Shown: positions 26,846 through 34,967 of the stretch, piece after piece
How positions within the stretch are numbered: position 1 is the stretch's first letter
How the letters are laid out: each line of letters starts with the position of its first letter
NCBI GenBank assembly: GCA_039802205.1
Contig: JBDRWD010000002.1
Span: 56,016-111,945 of the forward strand
Source: a candidate division WOR-3 bacterium
GTDB taxonomy: Bacteria > Hydrothermota > Tepidihabitantia > SM23-42 > JAOAFX01
Direction of reading: 5' to 3'
DNA length: 55,930 nt
Notes under the pieces: model-generated
Databases searched by the model: none
Told to the model about the DNA's origin: nothing
What the model saw: only the letters and a program-made list of their open reading frames with translations
Program-made: the position numbers and the translations under genes

Positions 26846-29056
26846 ATGAAAATTTTACTTGTCGAGGACAACATCGCTGTAAAAGAAACGCTTAAAAAAG
26901 TGCTGCAAGATATGGGGCATCAAGTGGTGGAAACGAACAACTGTGTAGACGCCTTATGTAATCTCCAGGGGGATGGTTTTGACTTAATAATCAGTGGCCT
27001 ACTTCAACCTGTCCTGGATGGTTTACAGTTCTGTCAACAGGTGAAAACTAATGAAAAAACCAAATCTATACCATTCATAATATGTATCCCAGGCGAAATT
27101 GAAGAAAATGAACGCCATTATTTTGAAAATCTCGGTGCGGATGGTGTTTTAAACAATACCTTACCTCATGAAGCATTAAAGACTAACCTCATTAAGTTAA
27201 TGACCGAGATAGAGAAGAACCCTTTAAAATCACGCATCCCCTCTCAATCTTTTGATATCGGTGTCCTGCAGCGGTATTCAAAATATTTCTTAGATAAATT
27301 TACCGGCATCTCCACAAAGTATCAAACGCTTTTCGAAATCGCTGGTGATGGAATAATGATTTTAAAGGACTACAAATTTATAGAATGTAACCAGAAGGCT
27401 TTAGAAATATTTGACTGTCAACTGGCTGATATCATCGGTGCTTATCCATATGATTTCTCTCCAGAAAAGCAACCCGATGGTAAAAATTCAAAAGAGAAGG
27501 CGATTGAGATGATGAACAAAGCGCTTGAGGGTGAGCCAATAATGTTTGAATGGCTCCACCAGAGAAAGAATGGCACATTGTTTTATACCGAAGTAAGTCT
27601 CAAAAAATTTGAACTTATTGATGGTGTATATCTACTGGCATTAGTGCGTGATATTACTGAGCGGAAAAATACACAAGAAAAACTCAAACAGAGTGAAGAG
27701 CTTCTGCGCGCAGTATTTGAATCCGCCCGTGATTGTATTTTTATTAAGAATAAGAATTCACAATACCTAATGGTAAATGAATGCTTTACAAAAAACTTAG
27801 GCATACCGATTTCTGAAATCATTGGTCGGGATGATATTGAATTGTTTGGTCCCCAAAAAGGAGAAAAATTAATCGAAGATGATCGAAAAACCTTAAAGGG
27901 TGAAATTGTTGAATCTATCTGCGAGATCGGCGTAGGTAACAAAAAGAAAAAATTCCAGATCATCAGGGTTCCCTTGCACGACGAGCAAGGCAATATCTGG
28001 GGTTTATGTGGTATTGCCCGTGATATAACCGAACAGGAAAAGATGCGAGAGAATTTAGTGAAAAGTCGAGAGCGTTTAAGATTGATCACCGAGAATATCA
28101 CCGAGATAATTTTCATGCTTGATATGGATTTAAAATTTACCTTTGTGAGCCCCTCAATTAAAATTCTGGGATACGAAATCTCTGAGTTATTGGACGGTGG
28201 TATAGAAAAGTTATTAACTCCGGAGTCCTATGCTGAGTTATTGAAGGTACTGAAAGAAGAAATAGAACTTGAATCCTTACCGCAGAAAAATCTGGAAAGA
28301 TTCCGGTCTTTGATTCTACAAGTAAAAAGGAAGGATGGCACTAAATTGTGGTTTGAAACGCGATTGCGGTTCATCCGTGATAGTGAACTAAAACCAGAAG
28401 GCATCCTCGGGGTAGCCAGGGATATAACCGAAACCTTTGAAGCCCACCAGAAATTGAGAAAGAGTTACGACCAATTAAATAAAATCTTAGAAGGAGCGGT
28501 CACGGCTCTGGCATCGGCGGTAGAAAAACGCGATCCTTATACTGCCGGTCATCAGAAGAGAGTTTCCGAGTTGGTCTGTGCAATTGCGGAAGAGATGAAT
28601 TTATCATCAGAAGTGGTTCACTATCTAAGGATTGCTGCCTTGCTCCATGATGTTGGCAAGATATATATTCCTGCTGAAATCCTTGCCAAGCCTACCACCC
28701 TTACCCCACCCGAATTTGAGATTATCAAAACCCACCCTCAGGTGGGATACGAAATCTTAAAACCAGTGGATTTTCCCTGGCCCATTCCTGAAATCGTTCT
28801 ACAACACCACGAAAAGAATGATGGCTCTGGATATCCCAATGGTTTGACCAGTGAAAAAATAATGCTGGAGGCGAAGATTTTGTGTGTTGCGGATATCGTG
28901 GAGGCGATGATGTCACATCGTCCCTATCGCGAGGCACTTGGTCTTGATCAGGCACTCGCCGATATCAGCAAGGGAAGGGGGATTAAATTTGACGAGAAAA
29001 TCGTGGATATCTGTATAAAACTTTTTAGGGAGAAGGGTTTTTCCTTTACCAAATAA
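26846..29056 (+). CDS. Pseudo-receiver / multi-PAS / HD-GYP c-di-GMP phosphodiesterase
   Basis: The protein has 736 residues. A receiver-like domain (1-120) comes first, then three PAS domains (~160-275, 285-400, 405-525) with PAC ends VRDITER, ARDITEQ and ARDITET. An HD-GYP domain (~555-736) follows, with H601-D602 (LLHDVGK), HPQVGYEIL, HHEKNDGSGYP and the later D of CVADIVEAM. HD-GYP enzymes hydrolyse cyclic di-GMP. The receiver is degenerate: the phospho-acceptor position is Gly51 (IISGLLQP), and the conserved Thr and Lys are also missing, so it is unlikely to be phosphorylated. No diguanylate cyclase (GGDEF) occurs in the window. It converges with the bactofilin-like operon and their stops are adjacent. 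Confidence 0.9.
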   Translation: MKILLVEDNIAVKETLKKVLQDMGHQVVETNNCVDALCNLQGDGFDLIISGLLQPVLDGLQFCQQVKTNEKTKSIPFIICIPGEIEENERHYFENLGADGVLNNTLPHEALKTNLIKLMTEIEKNPLKSRIPSQSFDIGVLQRYSKYFLDKFTGISTKYQTLFEIAGDGIMILKDYKFIECNQKALEIFDCQLADIIGAYPYDFSPEKQPDGKNSKEKAIEMMNKALEGEPIMFEWLHQRKNGTLFYTEVSLKKFELIDGVYLLALVRDITERKNTQEKLKQSEELLRAVFESARDCIFIKNKNSQYLMVNECFTKNLGIPISEIIGRDDIELFGPQKGEKLIEDDRKTLKGEIVESICEIGVGNKKKKFQIIRVPLHDEQGNIWGLCGIARDITEQEKMRENLVKSRERLRLITENITEIIFMLDMDLKFTFVSPSIKILGYEISELLDGGIEKLLTPESYAELLKVLKEEIELESLPQKNLERFRSLILQVKRKDGTKLWFETRLRFIRDSELKPEGILGVARDITETFEAHQKLRKSYDQLNKILEGAVTALASAVEKRDPYTAGHQKRVSELVCAIAEEMNLSSEVVHYLRIAALLHDVGKIYIPAEILAKPTTLTPPEFEIIKTHPQVGYEILKPVDFPWPIPEIVLQHHEKNDGSGYPNGLTSEKIMLEAKILCVADIVEAMMSHRPYREALGLDQALADISKGRGIKFDEKIVDICIKLFREKGFSFTK

Positions 29057-30103
29057 TCATTCCCTTCTTTTTATCAGGGCATAAAGGACACTACCCAAAC
29101 CGATAGTGGAAGCAACATAGAAAATCGTAATACCAAGTAGCCAGATAAGAATCCCTACGAAACCGGTGTTTTTTAAAATTATCCCAATCAGTAAAACTAA
29201 TACCGTTGCCAGATAGCCAATCGTGAAAAGACCGATTTTATTTGAGACCTGCCAGTTTAATCCCTGGACCAGCCTTTCGCCCATAACTTGAGCAAAGGCG
29301 GTTAATCCAAAGATAAAAGCCATGAAAAATGCGATTAAGAAGGCGGGTATTATTGGAATACCAATGATTGAGATGACAAAAAGAAGAATGAGTGGTATGA
29401 AAAGTATCTCTGCACCAATACCTAAAGCGATCCCGATCCAGATATCTTTTTTTATGCGCATCCCAATTCTTTCGATCGCCCGCGGAAAGATTAAAAGAGA
29501 AAGGAGCGATAAGATATAACACACCGCGAGTGCTGCCAGAGATCCGACCAGAAATCCTGTATAGAATGTTCTAACCCCTTTGCGTCCCTTCAATAATCTA
29601 CTGAGTTTTGGCATTACTTTATCAAGTCTACCTATATCTAAGGCCTTAATTTCCCCTTTAACGATTGCGTAGTCAGAACGTTCAACACTCCCTCCGATCA
29701 CAGCAATATCACCTTCGATCACCGAGCCAGAATCTAATTCCACAGTTCCACCGGCGACCGCAATATCACCTTCAATCCGACCACAATTCTTAACCGAACC
29801 ACCCGCCACTGCCCCATCGCCGGTTATCGTGCCATAGTTTTCCAGAGCACCACCCAATACTACTACATCACCATCAATCTTACCCTGTAAAGTCACTGAA
29901 CCGCCCATCACAACAAGGTCACCCTTAATCACCCCTTCGATGAAGGCATTCCCACCACTGATTGAAACATCTTCCCAGAGTGTATCGCCCGCTTTCAACG
30001 AAAAATCACCTGCAACCTTATGGGTGCAGGATTCAAAATGCCAAATGTCAACGATATCACTCTTAAACCAGAGCAATGCAATTAAAAGAAAAAAAGAACT
30101 CAT
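29057..30103 (-). CDS. Bactofilin-like membrane protein (second of pair)
   Basis: A signal or anchor segment (~1-17) is followed by a short right-handed beta-helix of bactofilin/polymer-forming-cytoskeletal type (~30-150) with the repeating pattern GxIxGDxxVxGGSV (IKGDLVVMGGSV, IDGDVVVLGGAL, IEGDIAVAGGTV). Four to six membrane helices fill ~175-345. Unlike true bactofilins, the repeat domain appears to lie outside the cytoplasm, because it follows the signal segment. Function is not known. The start overlaps the upstream paralogue's stop by 4 nt, forming an operon with the anti-sigma-like gene. Confidence 0.75.
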   Translation of the reverse strand: MSSFFLLIALLWFKSDIVDIWHFESCTHKVAGDFSLKAGDTLWEDVSISGGNAFIEGVIKGDLVVMGGSVTLQGKIDGDVVVLGGALENYGTITGDGAVAGGSVKNCGRIEGDIAVAGGTVELDSGSVIEGDIAVIGGSVERSDYAIVKGEIKALDIGRLDKVMPKLSRLLKGRKGVRTFYTGFLVGSLAALAVCYILSLLSLLIFPRAIERIGMRIKKDIWIGIALGIGAEILFIPLILLFVISIIGIPIIPAFLIAFFMAFIFGLTAFAQVMGERLVQGLNWQVSNKIGLFTIGYLATVLVLLIGIILKNTGFVGILIWLLGITIFYVASTIGLGSVLYALIKRRE

Positions 30104-31245
30104 TCTGCCTCCAAAATGGTTCCTGAACCCTTCAATAATTTGTAGAGAAGAATTACCAGTATTCCAGTGCCCACAAAAAGGACCACCAGCCGGATTAGGA
30201 AACCGAGGTAGGGGATCATGCTCACCAGGGTTATTATCACCAGCCCAAGAATAAATGAAATAAATGGGGTAACTTCCCCTCCCCTTTTGAATAATTTAAT
30301 CAGCAAATCACCAAACCCTGTAGCAAAGACGATAGAAGAGAGATAAGCTAAGGTGAAAAATAAGAATAAGCCAAATATTGCAACAGGAAATCCGATTATC
30401 GTAAGCAAGGCGATCACAATTGCCACCGGAATGACCGCCAGTATCAAAAATCCCAAGCCTAAGTTTTTCCAGAACTGGGTTTTAAAAATCCTACTCATCT
30501 TTTTGAAATGATCCTTGAAAAGGGCAATAAGGACTAATCCAATTACTAATTCGCTGATGAAAAAAATTATTTTCATTATTCGCATAAAATCGGAACCCTT
30601 TTTTCCTACTTTGGGTTTTTCAGTTATTTTTTGAAATTCTACTTTTCCCACAAGTTTTGCAGCAGAATCAATCGTAGGTTCCTTCTCACTTTTAATGATT
30701 AAATGACCCTTGATGCACGCCGTGGATTTTATATTAACTTCGCTACCTTCAATCTCACCATCCTGAACATTACCTCCGATATCATAAATTTTTGCAGCTC
30801 CTTTAACTGTTCCCTTAATATCCCCATTTAAATTTATCTCCTTACCGTAACCCCAGAAGTCTTTTTTAAGAAAAAATGTGCTATCTGTATCCAATCTTTT
30901 ACCGAGAAACAGGATATTGTTATCTACCGCTCCTGATACATCAAGTTGACTGCAGAAGGCTAAGATCGTTCTTGTGCCAGTGGTATAAATCTTTATCTCT
31001 GCACCACTGACAAAGATCGTGCCATTCACCTTTCCGGTTACCTCCACTTCCTGAGCGCAGGCAAAGATATCACCATTGATTACCCCCTTGATCTTTATTG
31101 AACGAGCCAGGGCAATTATATCATCGTTGATTATTGTCCCTTCAGAACCTATGGAAAGATCTCTACCGGTGCGCAACACCAGTGAGAATCCAGGCACGAC
31201 CAGAATGACAACACTGAAAACCATCCCGATTGTTTTTAATTGCAT
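30100..31245 (-). CDS. Bactofilin-like membrane protein (first of pair)
   Basis: This is a paralogue of its downstream neighbour with the same order: signal peptide (~1-22), beta-helix-type repeats (~28-200, e.g. IKGVINGDIFACAQEVEVTGKVNGTIFVSG), a linker, then a four-helix membrane domain (~225-380). The repeats resemble the polymer-forming cytoskeletal (bactofilin) family. The ribosome site AAGGAGG precedes ATG 31245, which lies inside the last codons of the anti-sigma-like gene. That coupling suggests one envelope-stress or surface-organising module (inference). Confidence 0.73.
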   Translation of the reverse strand: MQLKTIGMVFSVVILVVPGFSLVLRTGRDLSIGSEGTIINDDIIALARSIKIKGVINGDIFACAQEVEVTGKVNGTIFVSGAEIKIYTTGTRTILAFCSQLDVSGAVDNNILFLGKRLDTDSTFFLKKDFWGYGKEINLNGDIKGTVKGAAKIYDIGGNVQDGEIEGSEVNIKSTACIKGHLIIKSEKEPTIDSAAKLVGKVEFQKITEKPKVGKKGSDFMRIMKIIFFISELVIGLVLIALFKDHFKKMSRIFKTQFWKNLGLGFLILAVIPVAIVIALLTIIGFPVAIFGLFLFFTLAYLSSIVFATGFGDLLIKLFKRGGEVTPFISFILGLVIITLVSMIPYLGFLIRLVVLFVGTGILVILLYKLLKGSGTILEAE

Positions 31246-31751
31246 AAAGCCTCCTTTTCCTTAAAAATTTTACCAAAGAAATAAAACAGAATTATGATTG
31301 AAATAAAAATGTAGACGAAAGTTAAAAAATGGAATCTCAAAAAATGAATTACGATATTTGATAGTTCAATAGTAAAAGGTTTAATTTTGCCGAAGATTTT
31401 AAAAACCCAAAAGGAAAAATGCAATACTGATGCCAAAGAGCGATGCCCAATTGGAGTAAGGACCAAAATCACCAATCCCGATAAATAAACGAATCCCAAA
31501 ATAGGCACCAATTTATACCATGCCTTTCTTCTTATATTGAGGGTTAAAAGAACCCGGTCATTGAAATCGATACGCGGAAAGAACTCAGTGAGTTCAAAAA
31601 TATCTTGGCATAAATCTTCCATTTCATTGTAATAATTCAAGCATTGGGGGCATTCTTTAAGGTGTTCATTAAGCTTTACCAGTTCCTCCTGGGTTATCTC
31701 CCTGTCTAACTTTTTTTCAATAAGATCCAATATCTTTTTATGTCTCATCAT
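31236..31751 (-). CDS. Anti-sigma-factor-like zinc-finger membrane protein
   Basis: The N-terminal ~75 residues carry the zf-HC2 motif HLKECPQC (His-x3-Cys-x2-Cys) characteristic of ZAS-domain anti-sigma factors. Two to three membrane helices follow (~80-100 and ~140-165). Such proteins hold an ECF sigma factor at the membrane until a signal arrives. No sigma factor gene lies beside it; the divergent neighbour is mnmG. It may therefore act on a sigma factor elsewhere or have lost that role. It starts the operon with the two bactofilin-like genes. TTACTTAATG around the start gives only a weak -10 candidate. Confidence 0.75.
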   Translation of the reverse strand: MMRHKKILDLIEKKLDREITQEELVKLNEHLKECPQCLNYYNEMEDLCQDIFELTEFFPRIDFNDRVLLTLNIRRKAWYKLVPILGFVYLSGLVILVLTPIGHRSLASVLHFSFWVFKIFGKIKPFTIELSNIVIHFLRFHFLTFVYIFISIIILFYFFGKIFKEKEALCN

Positions 31752-31798
31752 TAAGTAATACGAAAAAAAAGCAAAAAAGTTTCATGCCAACAAACCCA

Positions 31799-31826
31799 TT
31801 GATTTTTCCGGAATTCTATTTATTAT
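31799..31826 (+). promoter_or_regulatory. mnmG promoter, leaderless layout
   Basis: TTGATT (31799-31804), 16 bp, and TATTAT (31821-31826) are followed 5 nt later by an in-frame GTG at 31832. The longer reading frame from ATG 31784 starts upstream of this promoter and has no ribosome site. Confidence 0.7.
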
Positions 31827-31831
31827 TATGT

Positions 31832-33700
31832 GTGAGTTATTCGGAGTCGTTTGATATAATCGTTGTCGGTGGTGGTCATGCCGGAATAGAAGCATCACTG
31901 GTCAGTGCCCGTTCAGGGTTCCACACACTTTTACTCACCCTCAATATTGATAATATTGGACAGATGTCCTGCAATCCATCGATCGGCGGCCTTGCCAAGG
32001 GACATCTGGTAAAGGAAGTCGATGCCTTAGGAGGCGAAATCGGATTCCTTGCCGACCGGACATGCGTCCAGTTTCGGATGCTCAATCGCTCCAAGGGTCC
32101 TGCAGTGTGGTCGCCCCGCACCCAGAATGACCGTGCCCGTTATAAACAGGAAGCTCAACATGTCCTTACCAATCAAAAAAATTTGGTCATCAAACAGGAA
32201 GAGGTGATTGAAATCCTTACTGAAAATGGACACGTAAAAGGAATAAGAACCGGCATCGGCAACGAGTACTTCTGTCGCGCCCTAATCCTGACAACCGGAA
32301 CCTTTCTAAATGGGCTGATGCACATAGGTCTGGAAACCTATCCAGGTGGAAGACTGGGTGAACCAAAGGCTGGTAATCTGAGTGAATCTTTAAAGAGAAT
32401 TGGTTTTAATCTGGGAAGGTTGAAAACTGGTACTTCACCGCGGGTTGCTAAAAATTCGGTCGATATTTCCCGTATGGATATACAAAAAGGTGAAGAACCG
32501 ATTGAACCATACTCATACCGAACAGTCAATTTGGGTATAGAGCAATTACCATGTTATATTACAAGAACAAATCCTCAAACCCATGCGATTATCAATAAAA
32601 ATCTGGACCGCTCTCCACTTTACACAGGCCGGATTATTGGCATCGGTCCCCGGTATTGTCCCTCAATCGAAACAAAGGTGGTAAGATTCCCAGATCGTAA
32701 TTCCCATATTGTCTTTGTTGAACCTGAAGGATACGACTCAGGTGAATACTATCTCAATGGTCTTTCCACTTCCTTACCTTATGATGTCCAGGTGGATATC
32801 CTCCATTCAATAACAGGTCTGGAGCAAGCAATAATCACCCGACCGGGTTATGCGGTTGAATATGATTTTGTTTATCCTATTCAATTATATCCGACCCTGG
32901 AGACAAAATTGATAAAAAACCTTTTCTGCGCCGGTCAGATAAATGGCACTTCGGGCTATGAAGAGGCCGCAGCCCAGGGTTTTGTGGCTGGAATAAATGC
33001 AGTGCGGAAATTGAAAGGTGAAACTCCATTTATCCTGAAAAGGTATGAAGCATATATAGGGGTATTGATTGACGATCTGGTCACCAAAAATACCTTAGAG
33101 CCTTACCGGATGTTCACCTCCCTTGCCGAGCATAGATTACTTCTGCGCATTGACAATGTCTATGACCGATTGATGCATTATGGCGTGGAATTCGGACTGG
33201 TGAATAGAGAATTCTATGAAAGAACAATGGAAGAAAGGAAAAAGATTGATGAAACAATTTGCACTTTGAAAAAGACGATCGTCAAACCAGAAACTATTAA
33301 TCCCCTGCTTTTGAGTCGGAATGAAACACCATTAACCGAAACAATTGGGGGGACGAGCTTGTTTCAAATCCTAAAAAGACCAAATATCCACTGGTCAGAT
33401 ATTAAAGATTTCTTATCTAATTCATTAACGGAAAGAATATGGTTTAGGACCGAGATTGAAGTAAAATATGAGGGGTATATAAAACGCGAAGAAGAATTAA
33501 TTGAAAGATTGAAAAAAATGGAGAATGTAACAATCCCTGAAGACTTTGATTTCAATAGTGTTCCCGGAATTTCTAATGAAGCAAAGTCAAAGTTAAATGA
33601 AGCCCGACCAAGTAATTTAGACCAGGCCTCAAGGATTCAGGGTATTGGTCCGGTGGATATCATCCTGTTGCTCATGCATCTGCGCAGGAAAGGAGCATGA
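31832..33700 (+). CDS. mnmG: tRNA uridine-5-carboxymethylaminomethyl modification enzyme MnmG (GidA)
   Basis: MnmG, with MnmE, modifies U34 of certain tRNAs using FAD, NADH and methylene-THF. The Rossmann motif VVGGGHAGIEAS is at the N-terminus. Family segments QMSCNPSIGGLAKGHLVKEVDALGGE, GLETYPGGRLGEP, RLKTGTSPRV and the C-terminal SGYEEAAAQGFVAG and RIQGIGP are present. From GTG 31832 the protein has 622 residues and starts VSYSESFDIIVVGGG, in line with family length. ATG 31784 would add 16 residues encoded by the promoter itself. The S2P gene overlaps the stop by 4 nt. mnmE is not in the window. Confidence 0.95.
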   Translation: MSYSESFDIIVVGGGHAGIEASLVSARSGFHTLLLTLNIDNIGQMSCNPSIGGLAKGHLVKEVDALGGEIGFLADRTCVQFRMLNRSKGPAVWSPRTQNDRARYKQEAQHVLTNQKNLVIKQEEVIEILTENGHVKGIRTGIGNEYFCRALILTTGTFLNGLMHIGLETYPGGRLGEPKAGNLSESLKRIGFNLGRLKTGTSPRVAKNSVDISRMDIQKGEEPIEPYSYRTVNLGIEQLPCYITRTNPQTHAIINKNLDRSPLYTGRIIGIGPRYCPSIETKVVRFPDRNSHIVFVEPEGYDSGEYYLNGLSTSLPYDVQVDILHSITGLEQAIITRPGYAVEYDFVYPIQLYPTLETKLIKNLFCAGQINGTSGYEEAAAQGFVAGINAVRKLKGETPFILKRYEAYIGVLIDDLVTKNTLEPYRMFTSLAEHRLLLRIDNVYDRLMHYGVEFGLVNREFYERTMEERKKIDETICTLKKTIVKPETINPLLLSRNETPLTETIGGTSLFQILKRPNIHWSDIKDFLSNSLTERIWFRTEIEVKYEGYIKREEELIERLKKMENVTIPEDFDFNSVPGISNEAKSKLNEARPSNLDQASRIQGIGPVDIILLLMHLRRKGA

Positions 33701-34755
33701 CCGTGTATGAGGAGATAGTTGATTATCTACATACTAAGATGTTTATTGTAGAGTCCGTTCCTCTGGGGACGAATTTAATCTTTTTTGGACGTTTATATGA
33801 ACCACTGGAGAAGAATATCGAAGATATAAAGGCATTTTGTAAAGAACGCGGCTACACGCCGTTTTTTAGCCAGGAAGGAATACACCACAAAGTGATGATG
33901 GGAATAATGCCTGAATTCACGGAGAAACCAAAAATCTGGCTAAATGTGCTGCTTTTCGTGGCTACCATTTTCACTACACTCCTTGCCGGTTCATTTAATA
34001 GCGGCGGGAATCCCTTACAAAACTTCGCTGATATTTTACTCGGTGTTCCTTTCTCTTTCTCCCTCATGGCAATATTGACCTGCCATGAACTCGGACATTA
34101 CTTTGTCTCTAAAAGATATGGGCTGGTGACAAGTCTTCCCTATTTTATTCCTGTCCCCTTCCATTTTTTGGGCACCTTCGGGGCAATCATCAGGATGAAA
34201 TCTATTGTCCCTTCCCGTAAGGCATTATTAAGAATCGGCATGGCTGGGCCATTCTCGGGATTTATGGTCGCCCTTATCGTATCGATAATTGGCATTGCCC
34301 TTTCTGAAATAAAACCCGCACCCGCTGCCGGGACGTATTTGAAACTCGGCGATTCCTTACTTTTTTATATTCTCGCCCGCATTGTTCATCCGGTGATACC
34401 CGAGGGTTCGGACCTCTTTCTACATCCCATGGCATTTGCAGGTTGGATTGGATTTCTGATCACATCAATGAATCTGATGCCTATCGGTCAACTTGACGGT
34501 GGACATATCGCCTATAGTGTTTTATTAAAAAATCAGAAAAAAATCTATCTGCCATTGATTCTCGCTCTGATCGGCTTCGGTATCTTATGGCAAGGTTGGA
34601 TAATTTGGGGTTTGCTGGCTTTTATCCTTGCCCGACAGGAACCCTTAATTCAGGATACCCTGACACCACTTAGGCGGCAGGAAAAAATCTTTGCCTTGAT
34701 TGCCCTGGTGATATTAATTCTGACTTTTATTCCCCAGCCCTTTTCAATCTTTTAA
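33697..34755 (+). CDS. Site-2-protease-family (M50) intramembrane metalloprotease
   Basis: This is a multi-pass membrane zinc protease of 352 residues. A cytosolic N-terminal domain (~1-80) precedes about seven helices. The catalytic HELGH is at ~130-134, and the second metal motif NLMPIGQLDGGH (N-x2-P-x4-LDG) is near residue 270. The N-terminal domain and the GTFGAIIRMKS segment resemble the EGY/cyanobacterial S2P class, which lacks a PDZ domain. S2Ps cut membrane-embedded regulators such as anti-sigma factors. The nearby zf-HC2 anti-sigma-like protein is a conceivable but untested substrate. The start overlaps mnmG. Confidence 0.9.
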   Translation: MTVYEEIVDYLHTKMFIVESVPLGTNLIFFGRLYEPLEKNIEDIKAFCKERGYTPFFSQEGIHHKVMMGIMPEFTEKPKIWLNVLLFVATIFTTLLAGSFNSGGNPLQNFADILLGVPFSFSLMAILTCHELGHYFVSKRYGLVTSLPYFIPVPFHFLGTFGAIIRMKSIVPSRKALLRIGMAGPFSGFMVALIVSIIGIALSEIKPAPAAGTYLKLGDSLLFYILARIVHPVIPEGSDLFLHPMAFAGWIGFLITSMNLMPIGQLDGGHIAYSVLLKNQKKIYLPLILALIGFGILWQGWIIWGLLAFILARQEPLIQDTLTPLRRQEKIFALIALVILILTFIPQPFSIF

Positions 34756-34766
34756 GACTTATCGGT

Positions 34767-34925
34767 TTACTCTTTCTTTCTCACTTCCCAATAGGTGCCA
34801 ATCATAAATCCGATAACAATTAAAAAGAGTATCAATAGGGTGCGCCAAAAACCGAATGTGGCAAGAAATACGCCGATGATACCAGCAATTATTGCACCGA
34901 CAATACCTTTATTGAATCGTTCCAT
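34767..34925 (-). CDS. Small membrane protein, DUF2273-like (52 aa)
   Basis: This short gene is easily missed. The product begins MERFNKGIVGAIIAGIIGVF and ends IGTYWEVRKKE, with two hydrophobic helices around a central GFWRT turn, the layout of DUF2273 proteins. In Firmicutes those small membrane proteins accompany Asp23/Gls24 and AmaP envelope-stress proteins, but neither is present here. A consensus promoter ends 5 nt before the ATG, which strongly supports expression and gives a leaderless mRNA. It is convergent with the protease gene and lies downstream of no other minus-strand gene with which it overlaps. Confidence 0.8.
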   Translation of the reverse strand: MERFNKGIVGAIIAGIIGVFLATFGFWRTLLILFLIVIGFMIGTYWEVRKKE

Positions 34926-34930
34926 GAGAT

Positions 34931-34958
34931 ATTTTATTCATTTTCTCCGGTATGTCAA
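34931..34958 (-). promoter_or_regulatory. Promoter of the DUF2273-like gene, leaderless layout
   Basis: On the minus strand TTGACA (34958-34953), 16 bp, and TAAAAT (34936-34931) are followed after 5 nt by ATG 34925. No ribosome site exists. Confidence 0.8.
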
Positions 34959-34967
34959 GGAATCAAA

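Noticed and set aside
31784-31831. ATG 31784 as the start of mnmG
   Set aside because: It lies upstream of a good promoter whose -10 box ends 5 nt before GTG 31832, has no ribosome site, and adds residues outside the conserved family length.
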